DNA of 64,000 nucleotides, taken from positions 1 to 64,000 of the forward strand of contig PITI01000001.1 of assembly GCA_004325065.1 (NCBI GenBank), in the 5' to 3' direction. The notes below the pieces were generated by a model that saw only the letters and a list, made by a program, of their open reading frames with translations, made no database searches and was not told the DNA's origin. The position numbers and the translations under genes are program-made. Positions 1-9,833 of this stretch are shown piece after piece; the stretch's first letter is position 1, and every line of letters begins with the position of its first letter. Source of the DNA: Hamiltosporidium magnivora. Its lineage: Eukaryota > Microsporidia > Dubosqiidae.

Positions 1-595
1 AGAAGAAGAATAAAATAACACACATTGAAGTAGGAATCACTTCCCAAGATTCACTTCAAATAGTTGAAACTGAAAAACTTAGGAAGTATGACCTGCTAAC
101 CAATGAGTTGAGTCTTATTTATAAGTGTAGTGTTGAGATAATCCCTTACGTAATGATCTGGGACGGTATTGTGACAAAATACCATAAATCTCATCTTAAA
201 AGACTAGAAATACCCATGAATGTAGAGGCATACATTCAGTCTTTAGTACTTAAGAAGACAGTCGAAACAATTTCCTTTGATCGACTAAGAGGACTTGAGT
301 CAGGACTAAATGCCGAAGAGAGCTGGGAGAGAGCGTCAATGGGTGTTATTATGAGAGCAGAGATGCACAAGGAACCAACACCCCCTTTAAAAGAAGAGAA
401 GAAAGAGGAAGATGGTGCAAAAAATTTTAAACCGAAAAATAAAGCACCCCTTATTTCACAAGGAGGAACCACTTTAGAGGAACTGACCAATAACATAAAT
501 AAAGAGTCGGATTTGGAAGAAGAGACAGAAGTGGTTAAGGAGGTAGAAGAAAACATAAAAAAATGGTAAAAATATTTTAACCCAGAATTTTATTG
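1..595 (+). mobile_element. LINE copy 1: 3' end of an RLE-type non-LTR retrotransposon
   Basis: This is the 3' end of a LINE that enters from the left edge of the window. Its coding part is colinear with minus-strand copies at 7470-9104 and 31620-32870. The match to the 7.5 kb copy continues past the stop codon through a short trailer (TTTTAACCCA, near 575-584), so the real 3' untranslated region seems only a few tens of bases long. Of the three copies this is the only one with an undamaged reading frame over the visible part. The element's reverse transcriptase would lie to the left, outside the window. Confidence 0.85.
3..569 (+). CDS. LINE polyprotein, C-terminal part (restriction-like endonuclease domain), 5' partial
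   Basis: An uninterrupted frame is open from the left edge to the stop at 567-569 (188 codons visible); there is no start here because the protein begins upstream. The first residues contain IEVGITSQDSLQ, followed by VETEKLRKYDLL and KCSVEIIPYVM. This is the layout of the R2-type restriction-like endonuclease, where an RPD motif is followed 12-14 residues later by a catalytic Glu; the E of IEVGI at 27-29 would be that residue and the RPD lies off the window. The last ~70 residues are a Lys/Glu-rich tail (KEEKKEE, EETEVVKEVEE) of unknown role. In such elements the endonuclease nicks the target to prime reverse transcription. The frame is intact, so this copy may be recent, but whether the whole element is complete cannot be seen. 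Confidence 0.8.
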   Translation, partial: KKNKITHIEVGITSQDSLQIVETEKLRKYDLLTNELSLIYKCSVEIIPYVMIWDGIVTKYHKSHLKRLEIPMNVEAYIQSLVLKKTVETISFDRLRGLESGLNAEESWERASMGVIMRAEMHKEPTPPLKEEKKEEDGAKNFKPKNKAPLISQGGTTLEELTNNINKESDLEEETEVVKEVEENIKKW

Positions 596-1030
596 AATAA
601 AAAATTTAAACTGGACCGGACTTCTATTTCTCTGAAATTATAAACTATGATTAACAAATTTTAATTTCAATTTTATTGAAATTAATTTAAAGTTCTAGTT
701 TGTTTGTCTACGAATCCATTTGGTTGAGAAAAACAAGATCAAATAATATTATCGATTTTATTCGTCTATATTGCTTGTAAACCGTAGAAAAATGCCATTA
801 CTTATAATTGCATAAAAATATAGCATATAAATATAAATGTTTGTAATGTCGCCTTTACCCGAGCTTTAATATTTCTTTTTAGTACAATTTTTTATTTGAA
901 AATTACTTACTCCCTTATTTCATTCCTCCTTTATCTCTCAGTGTCGAGTATCAAAAAATGAAAAACTTTTATTTGTTTCGACTCGTATCATAAGGAATCA
1001 GTCTATATATCCGATGTGGTTTATATCCTA

Positions 1031-1118
1031 ACACAATGGCAGCAATGATTTTCACACGAATTGTACACGCTCATTCCCAAGCAGATAGTTTTTAATGTGG
1101 GTATTCTCCCTCCACCTT
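1031..1118 (+). repeat. Repeat family B, terminal fragment
   Basis: This matches only the last ~85 bases of the full B repeats, with CAATGATTTTCACACG, CTCATTCCCAAGCAGATAG and the end motif TCTCCCTCCACC recognisable against the copies at 9105-9833 and 44725-45446. It keeps the 'CCCTCCACC' end and lacks everything upstream, as a 5'-truncated retroposed copy would. Confidence 0.7.
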
Positions 1119-2931
1119 ATTTGAAAATTACGAAAAAAAATTTGATATTTCATTTAGGCACGATGTTAAAATACATCCAATCAACCAAAAACGCAATGAT
1201 TTTTATGAAGATATAACATTAAAAGGTAGTCTGATTTTTTTCATTTCTTCAAAAGTGCATTTTCTTTGAACTGGTTTGTTTTTTTTTATATTCTTTGCTC
1301 AAATATGGAAATAAAGCCAAATACCAATAGATGGTCAGAAAATATATGTAAAATAATGCAAGAAATTTAAAGAAAAATTCCTAGATTAAAGTAATTTTTC
1401 GCATTTTTTTAAATTTTCTAATTATATTTTTCCACCACGATACAGTTATTTTACTGTAGCTTTTTATTTTCTGCATCTTTTTATTTTCATAGTGAATTTT
1501 CTCAAATAAGAATATTTTTTTTGAAAACCATATGACTAGCATGCTAAAATATCTGAAAATTTTTTTATTTTGCCAGAATTATATTTTATTAGAAGAGGTA
1601 TATAGATATTATAAAATCTTACAATTAAATAAAGTTGTATTTTTAAAAATTTAAACTAACCTATAGTGGGTTTTGTATTCTATTATACATTTTATGCTAT
1701 TCGAAAGAATATTAGACTTTTGATTCTATTGTTTAAAGAACAAAATAAGATTTGAATATTTGCTATTACAAAGTATTGAAGAATAATAGGAATGTTTGTG
1801 TTGAAATAAACAATTTTTTAACCTGATTTATTTTAGGTTAATGAATCTCGGAATAATTTAACTTTGAAATTCTTTACTAATGAATTATAGGTTTAAAAAA
1901 GGTTTAATAGCTATATATTATTCTATTAATATGATAAACTAGCCAAGAATTTTTATATTTCGTTCGTTGATATTAACGAGAAAGCATAAAATATTTATAT
2001 AGACACGAGAAATTCTTAATACTGGGATATATGATACTCAATATGTGATTTTTTTAATTTGCTACAAATATAGAAACTAAATATAATGAATAGAATTTTC
2101 GCAAAACAACAGAAAGAACCTTTTCGAGAAAAAAAAAGGCTATGCGCATGTAACTTATTTTCAAGAATAAATTTTGAGGAAAAGCAGCTGCAAAAGTAAT
2201 TCTGAAATGGTTAAAACATTCGATTTGATGAAAAAAGGTTTAAAGAATTATTAAGAAAATCATATTAGACCAGATGTAATTAAAGAGCAAGTAAAACCAG
2301 TGAAAGAAATTATTGCATGAGATACCATGAAATAATCTCTTGTTCGTCGTGTTTTTAAAAGTTTTCTTTATTGTAACTCAACATTCCGTAAATCAGATAT
2401 CTAAAAAACGAAAATAAGATTAGGTTGAATTTGATCTCGTAGCCTCTAATGAAATACCACCATTTTTGCTTCAAGGTATAATCTACAAAATGGTTTAAGA
2501 AGCAGAAGGAAATAAGAAAAGTGCTCTCTAATAGTAATATAGAATATTATTCAAAATATCTATAACACATGATTCTAATAAACCTATAAAATAAACCATA
2601 AATCCAAAAGCAAATATATTGAACAGTTTTAGAGATAAAGAAGATAAATTATTAAGTACATGATTAAATGAGCGGATTCCGAAGAAACGTCAAAAATATT
2701 TTCACATTGAAAGATTAAATGCTTCTTTTTCGACCACAGCTTCGAAAAAAATTTCCATTTTTAAAAAAGAAAGCAATACATGAAAAAAACTTTGAATTTT
2801 TTTTTACCTACTTGAAAAAATCAAAAAAGAAAAGAGTTACCTTTTTGAGATGAATTATAATATGATAAAATTTGGAAAATACTAATATTTTGACTTCTAA
2901 ATGTAGCAAATTATTATTGTGCCTATAAATT

Positions 2932-2950
2932 GAAAAAAATATTTAGTCCC
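2932..2950 (+). promoter_or_regulatory. Start-proximal signal: A-run/TATTTA followed by CCC
   Basis: The bases GAAAAAAATATTTAG lead directly into TCCCT and then the ATG at 2952. The paralogous gene at 12651 has the same arrangement (AAAAAAATATTTA, then GCCCTCA, then ATG), although the surrounding intergenic DNA does not align. CCC or GGG motifs just before the ATG are known microsporidian promoter/5'-UTR signals, and their presence implies a very short leader. That it acts as a promoter here is inference. Confidence 0.6.
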
Positions 2951-2951
2951 T

Positions 2952-4946
2952 ATGAAAATACGAATATCGATTTTAATTCTTTTACTAAATTTTGCATTTT
3001 TATCGCAATATAAGATACAAAAAAGGAAGAATTACGATGAAGGCGATAATGATTTCTTGGTAGAAAACAGGAATACAACTGAACCATTGCACAATCAAAG
3101 AATTTATTTTTCTAAAAATATCTCTAGAATTGAACATAATGACTTTCATATAGTTTCATATCCAAGAAATATAACATCTAGGGGTGGAAGTATAGAAGAA
3201 ATTGGACAAGAAGGTCAAAAGGACAAGTTATTCTGTTATTCACACAATAGTGACCCTTTTTGTAGACACAGAAAACATATGAGGGATAATGAACCTTTCG
3301 AATATGAACAAAGGATAAAAAAAAGTCAAAGATCCCGAGATTTTCCTTATAAAAAAAGCTCAGTTGGAGATAAAAATACCGATTCTGTTTTTGAAAATAA
3401 ATGTTTTTGCGAGTCAAGAAGAGAATCATTAAATTTTGATACAGAAGAAAGGCATAATAAACGACATGATAAAAATTTTGATAGTAACCGTGAAAAATGT
3501 TATCATTATTGCAGGTATGAATCAGATTCGAATGCTGTATCAACAGGTGCCTATCTACAATCTGATAATTCCTTATCAGATTCAAAGGCCGCTTGCTTTG
3601 AAAAAACTCAATTAGAGCCATCCAATTCCTTTAGATCTGCGAAGAAAAATAGATCGTCCTACAACTCAATCAATAGATGCCCCAATAATAAATCCTTTAA
3701 CCCGGATGTAAATTCCTTTGATGAAATGATATATACACGCGGTAGAATTTACGATATATTTCAGTGTTTGGACAGGGAATATATAGAGTTTTCTGTTATA
3801 GAAGATTTTATTCAAGGTGATTTTTCTATCAACGGATATTTTTTGTACACAGATTATCGTCCCTTTTATAATTTAATAGATCAAATATTTGCTATAGAAG
3901 AGAGATTTTGGTCAAAATTTTACGCCAAAAAAAGAATAGAATATTTGGCTCACGAAATGAATATTCTTCTGATGAATTACAATCTCTGCAAATCAAATTC
4001 TCCATTACTATCATATTTCCCCGGTATAGTTAATATAAAGTATTTTATAAGAAATATTATTCTCGATGACATGGATTTCGTTCGAAATTCATGCTTGTGG
4101 ATTCTACTTATTAAAGCAGCCGAATCACTCTGTAATGTGCAGCCTGATTCGATACTGCTCAATATAAGAAAAAAAGATACAGTGATATTCAATAAATACA
4201 AGGATTTTAATGTTTATAACGGAGATAATGATGCATTTCGTGTTCTTAAAACATTATTTGTAATTTTTTATGGAATCGCAAAAAAAATTTATAGATGTGC
4301 GAAAATCTCGAGGAAATATTTTTCTATGCTCGAATTTGTATTCAACAATGCGATGTACAAAAGCATAGATCTACATATAACATTTGGTTGTCATGTAAAT
4401 TTCAGTAGAGTTATAGCAGATTCTATTTTCAGAATGAACCCCGAAATGATAATATCATTGATTTCAGAATTAAAAAGGCAAGGCATTTCAAATATTACAG
4501 ATTCTAAGTCAGGAAATAGGATCAATCGTTTATTTAAGAGACTTTACGTAAATTCATCTGTATTAAAGTTTAAAAATCAATTAGATATTGAATGTATTTA
4601 TGGATATCTTATAGAATCGTACATCGATTTTTTTAAAACCGAGTCACTTTATTTAAATTTTTTTCGAGATGAAGATAGTAGCTATGTTAGAAAGGATCTA
4701 CTTTGCATCGAAGATATCGTACATCAATATAAAATTAATAATTTGTTAAAACGGAAATTGGATCTAAAGATCTTAATGGAAATTTCGGAAGCTCTTTGTG
4801 TCATATTTAATCATTTTATAAAAGTTGGATTAAATAATATGTTATATCCAGATAAATATATTGCAAAGTCTTTTTTTTATTGCAATAAGAATATAAAAAA
4901 GATATTGATAATTTTTGGAAGATTAACATGTCTCAGCGAAAATTAA
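2952..4946 (+). CDS. Secreted-type protein of unknown function, paralogue A (664 aa)
   Basis: I do not recognise the family. Residues 1-18 are a classic signal peptide (MKIR, then a hydrophobic run ILILLLNFAFLS). Residues 20-255 are polar, rich in Asn, Ser, Arg, Lys, Asp and Glu, with Cys clusters (CFC near 151, CYHYC near 183) and little resemblance to the paralogue. Residues ~260-650 form a conserved domain shared with the protein at 12651-14624. Shared motifs include FSIxGYFL, SPLLSYFP (350-357), SCLWILL (380-386), LCNVQP (393-398), VYNGD (421-425), FNNAMY (464-469), GCHxNFSR (479-486), ESYIDFF and SEALCVIFNHFIKVGLN (612-628). The domain looks mostly helical and has conserved cysteines at 381, 394, 480 and 616. 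The start is supported by the signal peptide and the CCC motif one base upstream. No intron is evident. A secreted, host-facing or spore-wall-associated role is possible but not shown. Confidence 0.9.
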   Translation: MKIRISILILLLNFAFLSQYKIQKRKNYDEGDNDFLVENRNTTEPLHNQRIYFSKNISRIEHNDFHIVSYPRNITSRGGSIEEIGQEGQKDKLFCYSHNSDPFCRHRKHMRDNEPFEYEQRIKKSQRSRDFPYKKSSVGDKNTDSVFENKCFCESRRESLNFDTEERHNKRHDKNFDSNREKCYHYCRYESDSNAVSTGAYLQSDNSLSDSKAACFEKTQLEPSNSFRSAKKNRSSYNSINRCPNNKSFNPDVNSFDEMIYTRGRIYDIFQCLDREYIEFSVIEDFIQGDFSINGYFLYTDYRPFYNLIDQIFAIEERFWSKFYAKKRIEYLAHEMNILLMNYNLCKSNSPLLSYFPGIVNIKYFIRNIILDDMDFVRNSCLWILLIKAAESLCNVQPDSILLNIRKKDTVIFNKYKDFNVYNGDNDAFRVLKTLFVIFYGIAKKIYRCAKISRKYFSMLEFVFNNAMYKSIDLHITFGCHVNFSRVIADSIFRMNPEMIISLISELKRQGISNITDSKSGNRINRLFKRLYVNSSVLKFKNQLDIECIYGYLIESYIDFFKTESLYLNFFRDEDSSYVRKDLLCIEDIVHQYKINNLLKRKLDLKILMEISEALCVIFNHFIKVGLNNMLYPDKYIAKSFFYCNKNIKKILIIFGRLTCLSEN

Positions 4947-7469
4947 AATTAATATTTTAAAATAGCATTTTAAGTTTTTATGACATTTTTTTAAAAAAAT
5001 ATAACTTACCCTTTTAATCCGTTAATTCTGAGTTTATACGTTTACAAATATTTCCTATTCCAATTTATTTATATTATTTTTTTCAAAATCATTAACTAAG
5101 TTTTTTCTTTTGACCAAAATTTCTGATTGTATTATCATTCTAAAATATTATTCGATTCATATAAGTGTTTCAAAATCGATTCAGTCAATTTCGATTCATT
5201 TACTAATTAAGTTTTTTTTAAAACTGCTAAATTCTGTCATTCTAGAATTTTTTGGTGAAAATCGTTAAAAAATAATATTTGTTCATATTTTTTTTTAAAT
5301 TATATGATTTATATAGGATTACTCATAGATATAGAAAAATAATTTAAATTCATGAAGGAAAAAATTTAAGTGTAGTTTTTTAATGATATAAATCAAATAC
5401 ATTGTTCCTATCATGTTACCAGACGATTATTAATAAAATATAATGTAAAATATTTTGTAATAAAAATGTTCACTTTGCTCGATAATTCATTAGAGCAGTG
5501 TAAAGTTAATTCGATATCCAATTTTTTTAGATATGTACTGGAAGTTTCTCAATCTATGTGTTTATTTTCTACTTCAGCTTCTAACAAGAAAATCAAGAAA
5601 AACAGGATTGACAAGAGACAATCACCAAGGGATTCTAAAAATATTTTTACACCAAAATAACATATGTCAATTCTTTGAGATGAAAATGATATTCAACACT
5701 TGTAAAATATTTGATTTTTATATTTTAATACCATATAGAACTAAATTCTGATATTTTTAAATAAGAGAGTAAAAATAGATAAATTTTAGTTCTGTACTTA
5801 TAATTCAATAGACAGATATTCAAATCTAATCACAAAAATTCCTCTTAAATTAAACAAAGGTAGCTCCATTTTTCTTTAATTTTGTCAATCAATCATTATC
5901 GAACTCATTTAAAGCTGCTGTATATTTCTGTATATAGAAAATCGCTTACATATACACCATAAAAAATATAAATACAGTTTTAAAAATATTTGACCAGATT
6001 ATTTTTATTTTTTTTCAGTAACATTCGTTTGACCAACGGTCGATTATATTTTTCTTCGTTCTAAGAATTTCAAATCAACTGGTAAATTAAAATATAAAAA
6101 ATAAACCCCTAAAACGATGATAAAAAATTAAATACGCAAAAAAACATCACCGGCATAGAAACCGCAGAAGTTAAATTAACACTCCTTGATGATTAAATTG
6201 TTTTATACAGAGGATGATCTATTGAATGAGTTTCGAATGAAATTGGCTCAAAATTACTGCTCTCTGTCGTATTCTATTGAAAAGCTTTCGCATTCGCTTC
6301 TTGCAAATACTTTCTTAGGCTTTTCATGTGAAAAATAAATCAATATACTTTTATTTCCATCTTTGATTGACATCAAAATCCTCCTAAATTACTTCATCTC
6401 TTTGATTAAATTTTAAACAAAGGAAGTGCATTTTTTTAATTAAAGTTATATAATTAATTGTTTGATATCTTAGCATGAAAAGAGAACAACTTATGTAGAC
6501 CTAAGATTTTATAGCATTTTATTTCACCTATCTTCATTGAATACATTTTTAAAGCTCAATCTGTGTTTTTTACATATTATTTTATCTTGAGCTATCAAAA
6601 TCATTTTGGTAGATTGCCTCTTATTCGTATATGAAAGCATTTTTACTTATCGATTTCCTAAATCTTCTTTCGGAATTTATTTATTGTCTTGTTGTATTTA
6701 TTGACCCGAGTAAAATTTGCTTTTATTAATTTATCCATAAATTTTTTGCTTGAAAAATTGTATATATAATTAAATTTTTCTTTGATTTTGCAAAATATCA
6801 TATCTTTCTGTCGACGAAGCCAATGTCGTAATCGACAAATATTTGTTTATTTTGTTCATTTTCTGATTTATAAGTGCATTATTCGAAAATATAACTTCAA
6901 CAGATTTTAAAACCGGATGTATAATTTGCTTGAAATGCACATCAAATGAAGACTCTGTCTATACATGTACATATGGAATGAACAAAATACACCTAAATAT
7001 GCTTTATCCGCCCAATACTCCGCAAAATAAGCCCATTTGACACATATTTGCCGCAAATGACCGTCGCCTAGAAACTCTATAAAATTAGACTTTTATATTA
7101 GCGAAACAGTGCCTTTTCGGTTTAATTACGGGTTGGTATGTCCTCGTTTAATTGATTTTTTTAACATTGTTTCTTGAAAACAATTCGGCCAATATAACCA
7201 AGAAACTCATACTGTAAACGATTATTATATCGCAATTAATAAAAAATCCCAAAAAAATAGGAAATTGCGAAATAGAATTCTTTATCTTAAATTTAAAATT
7301 TTGGTCGTCAGAGCCTATCAAACCTGTTTATAGCCTCTTAAATGAATTTTATAAGTCGTTTAGAGCTACACCAGCTTTTAAAAACACCCAAACGTCTCGC
7401 CATACATGTATAAAAAACAATTATAAATAATAAGGAAAAATAAAACATGTTATACGTTACGTTTATATA
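4947..7469. other. AT-rich intergenic stretch, no convincing gene
   Basis: An ATG-initiated frame at 5466-5660 (64 codons) and an overlapping frame to 5751 are short, of ordinary AT-rich composition and without an upstream CCC signal, so I do not call them genes. Less AT-rich patches at 6130-6320 and 6800-7100 may be old sequence remnants but match nothing I know. The stretch just before 7470 is the flank of LINE copy 2. Confidence 0.5.
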
Positions 7470-9104
7470 ATAAGATTATGGGTTAAAACTTTTTTTTATC
7501 ATTTTTATATATTTTCTTCGACTTCTTTTGCCACTACCGTCTCTTCTTCTATTTCCGATTCTTCACATATGTTTATGGTCGGTTCCTCTAACTTAGATCC
7601 TCCTTTTGAAATATAGATTTAATATTTTTTGTTTTTAATTCTTTAACAAAATCTTCCCCTCTACTCGCTTGTTTTAAAGGGAGTGTTGGTTCCTCATGCA
7701 TCTCGGCTCTCTTAATAACACCCCTTGACGCTCTATACCAGCTCCCTTCGGCATTTGATCCTGAATCAAGTTCTCTTCGTCGATCAAAGAAAATCGTTTC
7801 GACTGTCTTCTTAAGTACTATAGACTGAAGGTATCCCTCTACATCCAATGATATTTCTAGTCTTTTAAGGCATGACTTATTGTATTTGTCACAATACCGT
7901 CCCAGGTCATCACATAAGAGATTATCTCTACACTACATTTATAAAAAAAGACCTAACTCATTTGTTAATAAGCCATACTTATAAGCTTCTCTGCTTCAAC
8001 TATTTGAGGTGAATCTTGGGAAGTGATTCCTAATTCAAGTTGTTTACTTATTATTCTTTTTATCTAAAAAAATATCGGGTCTATTACCCCGAATTTAAAT
8101 ATCAGTTTTTATTCTGGTGTCCACTCTTATCTCTGCATACTCGTTATGCAGAAATTCTTGAATTGAGTGGCTTCTAATCCGTTTTTAAGACTTAAACTTA
8201 TATCTATTTAGGAGAAGTAAATGTAGGCATCCAACCATTTCATTATGCGGTCTGGTGTACTCATGACTTAGCATTTTTTCACATCGAGTTTCTAGATGAT
8301 CTACAGTCTAGCAAAATTTATAACAGTGTTGGCACATACCATCTGCTCCCTAGAATATATTTCTATCCCGGATAAAGCAGAATACTGCTTCATTGCGTGG
8401 CCTAATGTTTTTTTCTTTGGCCATCTCGAAGAGTCACCAATACTCACATGCTCATTTTTTTTGCATTATATAACTTTGAATCAAGTTTTTGTCTTTGTTT
8501 TTGTTTTTCTATTTTGTTATATAATTTTTTAACTTGAGCTTCTTCTAAATTCTTTTTAGGAACTTCTTCTACCAACCTGTACTTTACTTTTAAAAAGATT
8601 TTAATTAGTCAAAGGTGAGTTTTATCATTATTCATCACTTTTAGGATTGATGCACATCTAGTAGATATTTCTTTACTTTTTCCAGACGATCTAAGAGTTG
8701 TAGAAGCCTATGTTCGCTTGCAACTCAACAATAATAAGATATCTTCCAAGTTCTGTTCTAGGAAGATCAAAACGCTCTTTACACCCTGGATGAAGATTCA
8801 TATTATTCTTTACCAACACCGAACGTATTGCATCATATAACTTAAAGAAGTTCGCTGGTTCAAGACGAAGTGCACCTATTTGGTAGCGGATTAAAGATAC
8901 CGCATGTTGATTAATTATGGAAAATATTTTTTTCGCGTTTCATTTGGTGTGGCAAAGTCTTCTGACTCGTGATTTAAGTTTGTTTTGTACTTCTTCAAAT
9001 GAGCTAAGTGTTTGATTACTTTTTCTATCTTCTAGAGTTCCCTAATTTTAGTAAACTCAACAACTTCTAAGAGATTAGCAGTATCTTCGCAATACGCTTG
9101 TACA
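7470..9104 (-). mobile_element. LINE copy 2: 5'-truncated RLE-type non-LTR retrotransposon
   Basis: Read on the minus strand, this is the 3' part of the same LINE as at 1-595, covering the end of the reverse transcriptase, the zinc knuckle, the endonuclease and the short trailer (TTTTAACCCA shared with copy 1). The 5' side stops at about 9104, exactly where a copy of repeat B begins. 5' truncation is the usual outcome of target-primed reverse transcription; alternatively B inserted there and the rest of the LINE was lost. Confidence 0.85.
7505..9104 (-). pseudogene. LINE reverse transcriptase/endonuclease polyprotein, degenerate
   Basis: Several frameshifts and in-frame stops break the frame, but the order of domains is clear on the minus strand. 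First comes the post-palm/thumb part of the reverse transcriptase (EDRKSN, FEEVQNKLKSRVRRLCHT, INQHAVSLIRYQIGALRLEP, AIRSVLVKNN, LHPGCKER, DLPRTELGRYL). Then comes the CCHC zinc knuckle (CQHC at 8323-8334, then VDHLETRC and the YTRPHN block). The endonuclease follows with RPD at 8074-8082. The last long open piece is 7588-7848, parallel to residues ~43-130 of the frame at 3-569. The catalytic YxDD region is not present; it would lie 5' of the truncation. All key zinc-knuckle and RPD residues survive although the frame does not. Confidence 0.85.
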
Positions 9105-9833
9105 TATACTTTATTTAAAAGTATCACATATTTTTAAAAGCTGGCAAGTGTTATATTTTTTTCATTACATTAACGCAGTTCTAGGTTTAACATAAAAAAC
9201 TGCTAACCCATCACTAATGGGTAAACCTTGAGATACCTATATCCTAAAGGCTTTCATCTAACAGCTGTTTAACACTTAATTAATAAGCGAGGCAGTTGCC
9301 CGGAGTTCGTTGATATCCGTTGCATTGAGTGTGATCGAAGGTCGAAACCCCTTCTGAGCTCTCCCAATACTATGCAGAATTCCTACTAACTGTACACTTT
9401 CTAACCCAATAAACGATTAGCTAAGATATATATCAGAGACTTACATGGGGTCCACCTAGACAGTGCAATGTCATACCAACAGGTATAAACTGCTACTTAG
9501 CTTTTCAGGCTTTTAATGGTTTCTATTTTCATATCTCACAGGCGCTAAGTCTTCAAACCCGAGTGAGAAAGGCTAGGTTTCCATACTTTTACATGGAAAT
9601 TACCTACAGGATCAGCTGCGGTCGCAATCTGGGCACATGAAATCTTACAAATAAATTTGTTAAAAGGTTCAGCCATTTCTTAGATATATCCTCTTCATAA
9701 CAACTCCCATGGAACAACCGAAGATGTAGTGTGATTTTAGTTCGACTGAAAATCCAAGCAATGATCCTCACTTCAGTTTCACAAACTCATTATTAAGCAT
9801 AAGTTTTTATGTGGTTATCCTCCCTCCACACCG
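9105..9833 (+). repeat. Repeat family B, full-length copy 1 (~725 bp)
   Basis: This aligns over its length with 44725-45446 (same strand) and 49498-50220 (opposite strand). Shared blocks include CTAGGTTTAACATAAA, GAGACTTACATGGG, CCACCTAGACAGTGC, CAAACCCGAGTGAG and the end motif CCCTCCAC. It is clearly less AT-rich than its surroundings and has no long frame on either strand. I orient it so that the CCCTCCACC end is 3', because the two short copies (1031-1118 and 59176-59275) keep only that end. The family could be a non-autonomous retroposon or the non-coding end of a larger element; I do not recognise it. Confidence 0.8.

Larger units (their letters stand above)
596..2951. other. AT-rich intergenic stretch, no gene recognised
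   Basis: No reading frame of useful length is present. It contains one fragment of repeat family B (1031-1118). Positions 2100-2530 are somewhat less AT-rich and give short broken frames on the plus strand, but I could not tie them to a family. The final 20 bases carry the start signal of the gene at 2952. Confidence 0.5.

Noticed and set aside
236..556. 106-codon open frame on the minus strand
   Set aside because: It is the antisense shadow of the LINE endonuclease frame at 3-569; the same shadow recurs antisense to copy 3 at 31749-31955.
3178..3621. 147-codon open frame on the minus strand inside paralogue A
   Set aside because: Shadow of the secreted-protein gene; it has no start signal and no counterpart opposite paralogue B at the same place.
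5466..5751. Two overlapping small plus-strand frames
   Set aside because: Short, no start signal, no motif, and composition typical of chance frames in AT-rich DNA.
8296..8532. 78-codon open frame on the plus strand
   Set aside because: It lies antisense to the zinc-knuckle region of LINE copy 2, whose minus-strand translation carries the real motifs.
9105..9833. Repeat B as the 5' UTR or palm-coding part of the LINE
   Set aside because: Two of three full copies have no LINE next to them, its minus-strand frames are broken in two of three copies, and the two short fragments keep the end opposite to what a LINE 5' region would predict.
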